DNA of 64,000 bases from JBFXIE01 sp050176255 (GTDB lineage Bacteria; Pseudomonadota; Gammaproteobacteria; Burkholderiales; Burkholderiaceae_C): assembly GCF_050176255.1 (NCBI RefSeq), contig NZ_JBFXIE010000008.1, one strand, 5' to 3'. The translations under genes and the position numbers were made by a program. Below are positions 35,517 to 44,540 of this stretch, piece after piece (the first letter of the stretch is position 1; every line of letters begins with the position of its first letter). Under the pieces are notes generated by a model that saw only the letters and a list, made by a program, of their open reading frames with translations, was not told the origin of the DNA and searched no databases.

Positions 35517-37637
35517 ATGACTGCACTTTCTCTTCCCGCGCGCGCCTTGGGTTGCGCGCCCCTGTCCTCGCACCTCACCCCCGGCGCGCTGGCCTGCGCC
35601 TTGCTGCTGACCGGCCCGGCGCTGGCCGCGGGCGATGCACCCACCGCCCCCACCGCCCCAGTGCCCACGCTGCGCGACGTGGTCGTCACCGCCGTGCACG
35701 ACCACTCGCCCGTGCAGGTGGTGGCCAACCCCAAGCAGCCGCGCCAGCCCGTGCCTGCCAGCGACGCGGCCGACTACCTCAAGACCATTCCTGGCTTCTC
35801 GGCCATCCGCAGCGGCGGCTCCAACAGCGACCCGGTGTTTCGCGGCCAGTTCGGCTCGCGCCTGCCGCTGCTGACCAACGGCACGCAGCTGCTGGGCGCC
35901 TGCCCGGGGCGCATGGATGCGCCCAGCTCTTACATATCGCCAGAAACCTTTGACGCGCTCACCGTGGTCAAGGGGCCGCAGACCGTCATCTGGGGCCCGG
36001 GCGCGTCGGCGGGCGTGGTGCGCTTTGACCGCGAGCGCCCCGACTTCACCGAACCCGGCGTGCGCTTCAGCGCCAGCCTGCAGGGTGGCAGCGCCGACCG
36101 CAACGACCAGAACGTGGACTTGCAGGCCGGCAACGCGCAGATGTACGTGCGCGTCACCGCCAACCAGTCCCACGGCCAGGACTACCAGGACGGCAACGGC
36201 CGGCGCGTGCCATCGGCCTGGGACAAATGGAACGCCGACGTGGCGTTGGGCTTCACGCCCGATGCCGACACGCTGCTGGAGCTGAGCGCTGGCGCGGGCG
36301 ACGGCGAGGCCCGCTATGGCGGCCGCGGCATGGACGGCACGCAGTTCCAGCGCGACAGCTGGGGCCTGCGCTTTGAGAAAACCCACCTCACCCCCTGGCT
36401 GACCAAGCTGGAGGCGCAGCTGTACCGCAACCGCGCCGACCATGTCATGGACAACTTCTCGCTGCGCACCTTTGCGCCCGGCGGCAGCATGGCCATGCCC
36501 ATGGCCAGCAACGTGCGCCGCGACACCAGCGGCGCCCGCCTGGCTGCCACGCTGCAGTGGCAGCCCGACTGGCAACTGGTGACGGGGCTGGATGCCATGC
36601 ACAGCCCCCACGAAAAACGCGCAGGCTCGCCTAGCCAGCACTACAGCGCCAAGCCCTGGCAGCGCGATGCCAAGTTTGAAGGCCTGGGCGCCTTCGCCGA
36701 GCTGAGCTGGCAAGCCCAGGCCGACACGCGCTGGGTGGGCGGCCTGCGCCTGGACCGTGCCAAGGCCTGGCGCTACACCACCGCCAGCACCACGACGGGC
36801 ATGGGCGCCATGCCTGCCATGCCTACCATGCCTACCACGACGGGCACCGACCAACGCTCACGCACGGCCCTGCCCAGCGGCTTTGTGCGCTGGGAGCACA
36901 CGCTGGCGCCCCAGAGCGCGCTGGTCTATGTGGGGCTGGGTCATGTGCAGCGCTTTCCTGATTACTGGGAGCTGATCTCCCCCGGCAACAGCGCCGCCAA
37001 TGCCGGCAACGCCTTTGCCACGCTGCGCCCCGAAAAGACCACCCAGCTGGATCTGGGCGCGCAGTGGAAGGGCGCCGACTGGCAGCTGTGGACATCGGCC
37101 TATGTGGGCGTGGTGCGCGACTACATCCTGTTCGACTACGCTGCCATGAAGTCGGCCGTGCGCAATGTGGATGCGCGCACCGCCGGCTTTGAGCTGGGCG
37201 CCAGCCAGCGCCTGAGCACCGCCTGGACGGCACAGGGCACGCTGGCCTACAGCTGGGGCCGCAACAGCAGCGACGACCGCCCGCTGCCGCAAATGCCGCC
37301 GCTGGAGGCGCGCCTGGGCCTGGACTACGCCCAGGGCCCCTGGAGCGCCGGCGGCCTGTGGCGCCTGGTGGCCGCGCAGCACCGCCATGCCAACGGCCAG
37401 GGCAACGTGGTGGGCCGCGACCTGGGCGCCAGCGCCGGCTTTGGCGTGCTGTCGCTGCACGCGGGCTACCGCATCAACAACCACCTGAAGCTCGCCGCCG
37501 GCGTGGACAACCTGCTGGATAAAAACTACGCCGAGCACCTGAACCTGGCGGGTAATGCAGGCTTCGGCTACCCCGGTGGTGTGCGCATCAACGAGCCCGG
37601 CCGCACGCTGTGGCTGCGCGCGGACATGCAGTTCTGA
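35517..37637 (+). CDS. TonB-dependent copper receptor
   Basis: 706 residues from the ATG at 35517 (MTALSLPARA); signal peptide ends near GPALAAG. The plug domain (about 50-165) has DVVVTAVHDHS, LGACPGRMDAPSSYISPETF and VVKGPQTVIWGPGASAG, phrases of the OprC/NosA copper receptor family. The 22-strand barrel ends in the outer-membrane signature Phe (LWLRADMQF). Met-rich loops (MAMPMASN; MGAMPAMPTMP) could capture copper. It probably imports copper for denitrification or respiratory enzymes. Confidence 0.88.
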   Translation: MTALSLPARALGCAPLSSHLTPGALACALLLTGPALAAGDAPTAPTAPVPTLRDVVVTAVHDHSPVQVVANPKQPRQPVPASDAADYLKTIPGFSAIRSGGSNSDPVFRGQFGSRLPLLTNGTQLLGACPGRMDAPSSYISPETFDALTVVKGPQTVIWGPGASAGVVRFDRERPDFTEPGVRFSASLQGGSADRNDQNVDLQAGNAQMYVRVTANQSHGQDYQDGNGRRVPSAWDKWNADVALGFTPDADTLLELSAGAGDGEARYGGRGMDGTQFQRDSWGLRFEKTHLTPWLTKLEAQLYRNRADHVMDNFSLRTFAPGGSMAMPMASNVRRDTSGARLAATLQWQPDWQLVTGLDAMHSPHEKRAGSPSQHYSAKPWQRDAKFEGLGAFAELSWQAQADTRWVGGLRLDRAKAWRYTTASTTTGMGAMPAMPTMPTTTGTDQRSRTALPSGFVRWEHTLAPQSALVYVGLGHVQRFPDYWELISPGNSAANAGNAFATLRPEKTTQLDLGAQWKGADWQLWTSAYVGVVRDYILFDYAAMKSAVRNVDARTAGFELGASQRLSTAWTAQGTLAYSWGRNSSDDRPLPQMPPLEARLGLDYAQGPWSAGGLWRLVAAQHRHANGQGNVVGRDLGASAGFGVLSLHAGYRINNHLKLAAGVDNLLDKNYAEHLNLAGNAGFGYPGGVRINEPGRTLWLRADMQF

Positions 37638-37651
37638 TGACTTCAAAAAAG

Positions 37652-37687
37652 AGAGCTATCCGCGCTTGATTAGAAAGGGCTAGAGGC
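37652..37687 (+). repeat. Dispersed AGCGCTT-type repeat after the copper receptor gene
   Basis: AGAGCTATCCGCGCTTGATT then AGAAAGGGCTAGAGGC, starting 14 bp after the stop in sense orientation. Confidence 0.65.
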
Positions 37688-37796
37688 ATAAAACACCTGA
37701 TAAAAGCCGCTCTGGGGCCCGGTACAGAAGGCTGCAACGCCCGTATCGGGCGCATCACAGCCCAGGGTAGGTCAAAATCAGGGTCAAAATGCCGTT

Positions 37797-37832
37797 AAAC
37801 CCTTATGCAGCAAGCGCTGTCAGCTATCATTC
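37797..37832 (-). repeat. Dispersed AGCGCTT repeat overlapping the ribE stop
   Basis: On the minus strand AATGATAGCTGACAGCGCTT then GCTGCATAAGGGTTT; the TGA of ribE lies inside the element's first bases. Sense to ribE. Confidence 0.65.
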
Positions 37833-38528
37833 TGAAACGGGTTGCGGCAGGTAGTCGTCCAGCGACAACCCCTTTTCTTTCAGCAGCGCTTCCAGCACCG
37901 GCGCCAGGCGGCCCAGGCTTTCCTGCACGGCCTCGCGCACGGTGTCCACCATCACCTGGGTGCTGCGCTCGATCTCGATGTTCAGGCGGTCGCCCACCTG
38001 CACGTCTTCAAACACCGTGGCGCGGCGCGTCTCGGGAATCAGCCAGACCTCGAACCAGCCCTCGGCGCGGTTCACCTCGGCCACCGTCAGGCTGGCGCCG
38101 TGGATGGCGATGTAGCCCTTGGCAAAGACATAGCGGCGAAAAGCCTCGGGCACGGCCACGCGCCACACCAGGTTGTTGTCCAGCACGCGGCGCTGCACCA
38201 GTTGCCCGGTGAAGTCGATATGCCCCGAAAGGGGGTGGCCGCCGATTTCGGCGCCATCCTTGGCGGCGCGCTCCACATTCACGCGGTCGCCCACGCCGTA
38301 GCCGCCCAGCGTGGTGATGTTCAGGCTTTGCAGCATCACGTCGAACGTGGCGCGCGTGGGCGAGAGGATCTCGGTCACCGTCAGGCACACACCATCCGTC
38401 GCCACGCTGGCGCCAATGGCGAGGTCCTGGCAAAAGCCGGTGGGAAATTCGAGGGTGAAGGTGCGCAGGCCTGCGCGGTCTTCAATGGCGGCGATGCGGG
38501 CGGTGGCCTGGACGATGCCTGTGAACAT
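37827..38528 (-). CDS. ribE: Riboflavin synthase, alpha subunit
   Basis: 233 residues from the ATG at 38528 (MFTGIVQATARI), the invariant family start. Two homologous lumazine-binding barrels (1-95 and 96-195), the second with GHIDFTGQLVQ-type sequence, then a C-terminal extension of about 30 residues ending DDYLPQPVSE. It makes riboflavin from two 6,7-dimethyl-8-ribityllumazines. No FMN riboswitch fits in the 81 bp between its start and the CRISPR array. Longer frames starting inside the array are artefacts. Confidence 0.93.
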   Translation of the reverse strand: MFTGIVQATARIAAIEDRAGLRTFTLEFPTGFCQDLAIGASVATDGVCLTVTEILSPTRATFDVMLQSLNITTLGGYGVGDRVNVERAAKDGAEIGGHPLSGHIDFTGQLVQRRVLDNNLVWRVAVPEAFRRYVFAKGYIAIHGASLTVAEVNRAEGWFEVWLIPETRRATVFEDVQVGDRLNIEIERSTQVMVDTVREAVQESLGRLAPVLEALLKEKGLSLDDYLPQPVSE

Positions 38529-38609
38529 GGTGGGGAGGGTTTCCGGGCGCGTTGGTGGTAAGCAAGAGAATTTTGCCACCTGCAATGTTTCATGGGCAGC
38601 GGGGCCGGG

Positions 38610-41600
38610 GCTTTTGCCTTCGCCCGCCATTTCTGGCGGGCGAATCAGCCGGAGCCGCCCTGGTGCCCCTGGCAGTGGTGTTTCAATCCGCGCCCGCCAT
38701 TTCTGGCGGGCGAATTTCAGCACTTCGCCGTTCTGCCTGTGACTGCATCACTGTTTCAATCCGCGCCCGCCATTTCTGGCGGGCGAATTACTTCCGTCCC
38801 CTTCAGCGGATCGGTTTCCGCGACGTTTCAATCCGCGCCCGCCATTTCTGGCGGGCGAATTGACCGAGCCGCGTCTGCCTCTGGAAACCTTGCAGGCCGT
38901 TTCAATCCGCGCCCGCCATTTCTGGCGGGCGAATTCAGGTGCGGAAGATCGAGTCCACTACCGACATGCCGTTTCAATCCGCGCCCGCCATTTCTGGCGG
39001 GCGAATTGGCTTGGATTGTGGTGCTTTGCGCGATGCTCATAAGTTTCAATCCGCGCCCGCCATTTCTGGCGGGCGAATTGGTGCATTTGGCAAAGTCTTG
39101 TCGCCTTCGCGCGGTTTCAATCCACGCCCGCCATTTCTGGCGGGCGAATTCCCCTACTGCGCTCGGCTGCTCGGGTTCCCACAGGTTTCAATCCGCGCCC
39201 GCCATTTCTGGCGGGCGAATTTCGCCTCCAAAGCCTTGATATGGCCCGGTGTCATGGTTTCAATCCGCGCCCGCCATTTCTGGCGGGCGAATTGCCGCGA
39301 AGTCGTGGACATGCCCGGCAAGATCGTTGTTTCAATCCGCGCCCGCCATTTCTGGCGGGCGAATTGGTTTCCACGCGGTAGCCGCGCACGTAGGCGGTCG
39401 TTTCAATCCGCGCCCGCCATTTCTGGCGGGCGAATTGCAAGTCCTTGCCGTAGCCGCCGATCAGGTCGCCGTTTCAATCCGCGCCCGCCATTTCTGGCGG
39501 GCGAATTGTCGAAGTCCCCGACGCGCTGGTCAAGTCGTTCAAGGTTTCAATCCGCGCCCGCCATTTCTGGCGGGCGAATTTCCCACGCGGTCGTCGCTCT
39601 GCCCGGGCCGAAGTGGTTTCAATCCGCGCCCGCCATTTCTGGCGGGCGAATTGCGGCACCGGCCACAGATGCCGTGTCGGCACGGAAGTTTCAATCCGCG
39701 CCCGCCATTTCTGGCGGGCGAATTAACACTGTGACCGTTTCCGGCGCTTCCCAGACTGGTTTCAATCCGCGCCCGCCATTTCTGGCGGGCGAATTCGTAT
39801 GCCACCAGCGACATTTTTGTGTCGTAGGTCGTTTCAATCCGCGCCCGCCATTTCTGGCGGGCGAATTTCCAGCGTGCCGGGGAAGGCTTCGATGCCGCCC
39901 CGGTTTCAATCCGCGCCCGCCATTTCTGGCGGGCGAATTCATCAACGTGCGCGTGATGACCGGCGGCGACTTCGTGTTTCAATCCGCGCCCGCCATTTCT
40001 GGCGGGCGAATTAATTGCAGCCCACAGCAGCCCATGATCGTTGATGTTTCAATCCGCGCCCGCCATTTCTGGCGGGCGAATTTTGCGACGGAGCGCGGCG
40101 CCGTGGCTATCGGCGCGTTTCAATCCGCGCCCGCCATTTCTGGCGGGCGAATTGCGGCTGGCCCTGCGCCTCGTAGTAATCCAGCACCCGTTTCAATCCG
40201 CGCCCGCCATTTCTGGCGGGCGAATTGCCCAGGCGGGGCCGCCAGGGGCAAGTGGCGGCTTGTTTCAATCCGCGCCCGCCATTTCTGGCGGGCGAATTCG
40301 CGCTATTTGCCGCGCCACTCTCGCCAAATGGCGAGTTTCAATCCGCGCCCGCCATTTCTGGCGGGCGAATTCGACTACAGGGACGATGCCGTTTTGGCGG
40401 TCAGGGTTTCAATCCGCGCCCGCCATTTCTGGCGGGCGAATTGACGCTTGAAAGCACAGGCGCCGAGGTGCTGATTGTTTCAATCCGCGCCCGCCATTTC
40501 TGGCGGGCGAATTAGCGCGCAAACCCGATGCTTCGCCGACCACGATAGTTTCAATCCGCGCCCGCCATTTCTGGCGGGCGAATTTGTGCTGATTAACGGC
40601 CTGCGCAAGCATGCCACCGTTTCAATCCGCGCCCGCCATTTCTGGCGGGCGAATTTCACAGCCGCGATGCTTGCCGCGTGCGATGAGCCGTTTCAATCCG
40701 CGCCCGCCATTTCTGGCGGGCGAATTTGCCGCGAATCAGCGCGCAACTGCTGCTGCAACGAGTTTCAATCCGCGCCCGCCATTTCTGGCGGGCGAATTTT
40801 GCGGTTTGGCGCCAGAGACGGGTCGGGCCATGGTTTCAATCCGCGCCCGCCATTTCTGGCGGGCGAATTGGCATCGTCGTTGCTGAGTATTACTGGATCG
40901 ACCTGTTTCAATCCGCGCCCGCCATTTCTGGCGGGCGAATTTATGCTCGGTTTTCAACAGTTTTATTGGGGCACGACGTTTCAATCCGCGCCCGCCATTT
41001 CTGGCGGGCGAATTTGCGCGGCGTGCCCGGGCCTTCACAGGTTCCCGGCGGTTTCAATCCGCGCCCGCCATTTCTGGCGGGCGAATTTCCATCCTTGTGT
41101 GGGTTGGCCACCAGTGTGGGCTGTTTCAATCCGCGCCCGCCATTTCTGGCGGGCGAATTTGCGGCACGGGTTGCGGCGTTGTCGTTCGACAGGCTGTTTC
41201 AATCCGCGCCCGCCATTTCTGGCGGGCGAATTTCGGCGATCTGCTCGCGCAATGACTGGTTGTAGTCGTTTCAATCCGCGCCCGCCATTTCTGGCGGGCG
41301 AATTTGCAGGCGCTTGCGGTCTTCTTCGTAGGTGCGCTTGTTTCAATCCGCGCCCGCCATTTCTGGCGGGCGAATTTGATGCCTGACGGCCCGCCGCGCT
41401 TGAGTTCGCAGTTTCAATCCGCGCCCGCCATTTCTGGCGGGCGAATTTGGGCGTCTTCCGCAACCTGCTGGCCGGCGTGATCGTTTCAATCCGCGCCCGC
41501 CATTTCTGGCGGGCGAATTTGCCGGCGTAGTTGACCGTGCCCATGGTGCCGATGTTTCAATCCGCGCCCGCCATTTCTGGCGGGCGAATTTCGGCATCGC

Positions 41601-42310
41601 CGTGTGTCTTTCGCAGCCCGCCAAGGTTTCAATCCGCGCCCGCCATTTCTGGCGGGCGAATTTTTTCGATGCGCTTGGCTATGTCTGCGCGCGTGGCGTT
41701 TCAATCCGCGCCCGCCATTTCTGGCGGGCGAATTTTTCCAACATGGCGCGGATGTCACGATGGACATGAGTTTCAATCCGCGCCCGCCATTTCTGGCGGG
41801 CGAATTTAAGCGAGCGCGCAGGTAGGCGTATTTGTTCTGGTAGTTTCAATCCGCGCCCGCCATTTCTGGCGGGCGAATTTGTCCGGCATTGCGGCAAGCA
41901 TCGCCACGGCGCTGTTTCAATCCGCGCCCGCCATTTCTGGCGGGCGAATTTTCGGGCAGTACATGCAAGAGTTCGCCGGCTTGTCCGTTTCAATCCGCGC
42001 CCGCCATTTCTGGCGGGCGAATTTGATGGCACGGTCATCATCACCAGCCCTGACCTGGTTTCAATCCGCGCCCGCCATTTCTGGCGGGCGAATTTGCGAT
42101 GCGCGGGCGCTGCTCCAGCTGGTTTTGCTGTTTCAATCCGCGCCCGCCATTTCTGGCGGGCGAATTTACCGCCGCACCCTGCCGCGTGCCGACGTGCGGC
42201 TGTTTCAATCCGCGCCCGCCATTTCTGGCGGGCGAATTTGGCGCACGCTGGCCGGGTTGCCGCGATCCCACTTGTTTCAATCCGCGCCCGCCATTTCTGG
42301 CGGGCGAATT
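38610..42310 (-). CRISPR. Type I-C CRISPR array, 51 intact repeats plus one decayed
   Basis: 37-bp repeats (plus-strand start GTTTCAATCCGCG, end GGCGGGCGAATT) at a 70-74 bp period, giving 50 spacers of 33-37 bp from 38680 to 42310, plus one more spacer bounded by a decayed repeat at 38610-38646. Each repeat folds a 9-bp stem, CGCCCGCCA/TGGCGGGCG. Read on the minus strand the repeat ends ATTGAAAC, the type I-C handle, and the loop is a GAAA tetraloop. Transcription is therefore leftwards from the leader at 42.3-42.5 kb. Repeats look identical except the one at 39114 (CCACGCC for CCGCGCC). The decayed repeat marks the oldest, leader-distal end. Confidence 0.98.
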
Positions 42311-42525
42311 TCCTTCGCATGTAACGCTTTGTTGGGCAACGGTTTTTACTGGCACTTGCGCGAACTGCGCCATGCGAAGCTGTTTTTGTACACCCAACCA
42401 CCACCAAGCCATAAAAAACCAAATGAAAACAAGGCGTTGCGAAGTGCGCGAACCTCCCAGGGAAAATCAGTCCACTGGAGGATCGCGCTACGCGTCATGG
42501 TACGACACAGCATGTGCTGCGCCGG
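42311..42525 (-). promoter_or_regulatory. CRISPR leader region
   Basis: 215 bp between cas2 and the newest repeat, richer in A/T than its surroundings (runs such as GGTTTTTTATGG on the minus strand). It should hold the pre-crRNA promoter and adaptation signals. A perfect 9-bp inverted repeat, CTTCGCATG (42313-42321) and CATGCGAAG (42371-42379), frames the 60 bp next to the array. No clear -35/-10 pair is evident. Confidence 0.7.
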
Positions 42526-42816
42526 TCACAGCACCAGCGGGCCGTCAAAATCCGTCGCTTTGAACGTGCCGTGCTCGATCACCTCGAAGCCGCGCGTGCC
42601 GGGCATCCGGTAGAGCCTAAGGCAGTCTGCAGACGGGTCTATTTCTGCCAGCAAACGGCGTTCCAGCGCTTCGTACTGGGCCATGTCCAGCTGGCATTCG
42701 AACACCGATCTTTGTACCCGCTGCCCGGTGCTTTCGCACACCCGCGCCACGCGGCGCAAGCGGCGCCGGCCCGCTTTGGTTTCGGTGTTGACGTCGTAGC
42801 AAACCAGCACCAGCAT
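42526..42816 (-). CDS. cas2: CRISPR-associated endoribonuclease Cas2
   Basis: 96 residues of ferredoxin-like fold: MLVLVCYDVNTET at the N-terminus with the conserved Asp, RRVARVCESTGQRVQRSVFEC, and the CLRLYRMP strand. With Cas1 it forms the spacer integrase. It is the last cas gene before the leader, 9 bp after cas1. Confidence 0.96.
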   Translation of the reverse strand: MLVLVCYDVNTETKAGRRRLRRVARVCESTGQRVQRSVFECQLDMAQYEALERRLLAEIDPSADCLRLYRMPGTRGFEVIEHGTFKATDFDGPLVL

Positions 42817-42825
42817 GGCTGGCCC

Positions 42826-43854
42826 CTACTTGGCCAAAAAGGGCACATAAGGCGCCCCGTCTTCGCGCACGGCGCGCGCCAGCAGACGGGCTTGCACCAA
42901 TGGCACCAAACCCAGCGGCACGGATTGCGCCAGCAGTGGGTGGTTGATTTCGTCCTTCTTGCGCTCTTGGTGGGCTACCACCACGGCTTTGCGGGCATCT
43001 GGCTGCAAGACAACCGCGCCGCCTTCGCGCAGCACAAAGTCGTGTGTGCCCAACTGGCCTCTGTTGATCAGCGTCAGTGCCAGCCGGTCTGCCCAGGGGC
43101 GAAACTCTTCCATCAAGTCCAGGGCCAGGGCAGCGCGGCCCGGGCGCAAGGCGTGCAAGAAGCCCACTTGGGGATCAAGCCCGGCTGCCTCTAGGGCGCT
43201 GCGGCAATCGTTCATCCACATGGCATACAAAAATGACAGCAGGGCGTTGAGACGGTCGCGCGGCGGGCGGCGTGTGCGCCCGTCCATGGCAAAGGCGGCG
43301 CGCTGGTCGGGGCGCACCAGTAGGCCCAGGCCGCTGAAGTATTGGCGTGCGGCTTCGCCTTCCACACCGCGCAGGCTATCTAGGTTGGTGGTGCCGGGCA
43401 GGGCGCGCAGGCTGGCGGCCAGGTCATCTGCCAGGCGGGCCAAGGCTTTGGCTTCGTCTTCTGACTTGGCTTCTCGGGCGCCGCGCTGCAAAACTTGCCG
43501 GGTGTTTTTGATCTTGCCGGCCACGCTGGATCGGGCCATGTCCAGCGTGAATGCCGGATCGGCCACGCGTTGAAACTGCGCTTGGCGCAGCAGCACATTA
43601 CCGCTGACAGCCCCTTCCAGCCGCGCTTTGAAGCGGCCGTTGTCGTCCAGCAGCACCAGCGCAATACCCCGGTCGGCCAGCAGGTGCATCAAGGGTGCAG
43701 ACAGGTGGATATGGCCAAAACACACCACGGCGCTCAGGTGGTGCAGAGGCACGCGCAGCCGGGTTTCGTGATTGACCTCGACACGAAGGGTTTCGTTGTC
43801 CAGCCGCAGGTAGGTTTCGGGCGTTGTGACGTAGAGGGTGTTGAGCAGTTGCAT
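42826..43854 (-). CDS. cas1: CRISPR-associated integrase Cas1 (type I-C)
   Basis: 342 residues. N-terminal beta domain followed by the helical catalytic domain, with Glu in GVEGEAARQYF (about 167), His in VGFLHALRPGRAAL (about 233) and Asp/Glu in LDLMEEFRPWAD (about 248): the metal-binding triad is intact. It inserts new spacers at the leader end. Lies 24 bp after cas4 and 9 bp before cas2. Confidence 0.97.
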   Translation of the reverse strand: MQLLNTLYVTTPETYLRLDNETLRVEVNHETRLRVPLHHLSAVVCFGHIHLSAPLMHLLADRGIALVLLDDNGRFKARLEGAVSGNVLLRQAQFQRVADPAFTLDMARSSVAGKIKNTRQVLQRGAREAKSEDEAKALARLADDLAASLRALPGTTNLDSLRGVEGEAARQYFSGLGLLVRPDQRAAFAMDGRTRRPPRDRLNALLSFLYAMWMNDCRSALEAAGLDPQVGFLHALRPGRAALALDLMEEFRPWADRLALTLINRGQLGTHDFVLREGGAVVLQPDARKAVVVAHQERKKDEINHPLLAQSVPLGLVPLVQARLLARAVREDGAPYVPFLAK

Positions 43855-43878
43855 GATCTGGAGGCTGGTGCGGTGCTG

Positions 43879-44535
43879 TCACGCGTCGGGGTCGAACAAG
43901 GTGTGCCGGGCCGATTCCAGGTTTGCTTGTGTGACCTTGGGCTGGCAGCGCTCTTGCAGCGAGCAGCCTTTGCAGCGCTGTTGTGCTTGCGGGCCAGCCA
44001 GAGGCGACGGCAGTTGCCTGCTGGCCAGCATCTGCCGTACGGCTTGTGCCGTACGTGCCACATCGTCCCGTAATTGCGCCGTGATGGGCACGGTGCGGCG
44101 GCGCCTGGAACTGGCGTAATACAGCGCGCCCTCCGGCACGGGTTTGCCGGTCATGGTCTCCAGGCACAGAGCTTGCGCGGCCAGCTGAAGGTCGTCACAG
44201 GCGGCAATGTCGGCGGCCTTGTGGCGGCTGCCGTGTTTGTATTCGACGGGGTAGGGCACGCCTCCGGCCAGAAACTCCACCACGTCGGCCTTGCCTATCA
44301 GACCCAGCGTGTCGTGCCACAGCGGCAGGGCGCGCTCCACGCGCACGCCTTTGGCCGTTTCGACGCCAGGCAGGTCGGCCTTGGCATGCACTGCCTGGCC
44401 GCGCAGGGTGTGGAGGTTGTCGTCAAACACCTGCTCCAGGTGGATCAGGCCACACTGGCGCGGGCAGTATTGCCAGTGCTGCAAGGCCGACAGGGCAATG
44501 GGATCGGGTTCTGGCGCGGGGGTGGCGGTGGGCAT
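43879..44535 (-). CDS. cas4: CRISPR-associated exonuclease Cas4 (Dna2/RecB type)
   Basis: 218 residues. An N-terminal Cys in HWQYCPRQCGLIHLE and three C-terminal Cys in CKGCSLQERC make the 4Fe-4S site; the RecB-type nuclease core has GKADVVEF and YPVEYKHGSRH. In type I-C, Cas4 trims prespacers and sets PAM orientation. It begins 5 bp after the DinD-like gene's stop, so the two are co-translated in one transcript. Confidence 0.95.
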   Translation of the reverse strand: MPTATPAPEPDPIALSALQHWQYCPRQCGLIHLEQVFDDNLHTLRGQAVHAKADLPGVETAKGVRVERALPLWHDTLGLIGKADVVEFLAGGVPYPVEYKHGSRHKAADIAACDDLQLAAQALCLETMTGKPVPEGALYYASSRRRRTVPITAQLRDDVARTAQAVRQMLASRQLPSPLAGPQAQQRCKGCSLQERCQPKVTQANLESARHTLFDPDA

Positions 44536-44540
44536 GGGCG

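Noticed and set aside
38529..38610. FMN riboswitch upstream of ribE
   Set aside because: Only 81 bp are available before the array, and no RFN-element motifs are visible.
38592..42422. Many overlapping frames in the array encoding repeated peptides such as FNPRPPFLAGE and SIRARHFWRAN
   Set aside because: The repeats are translated by chance because the mean period is close to a multiple of three; the CRISPR array explains all of them.
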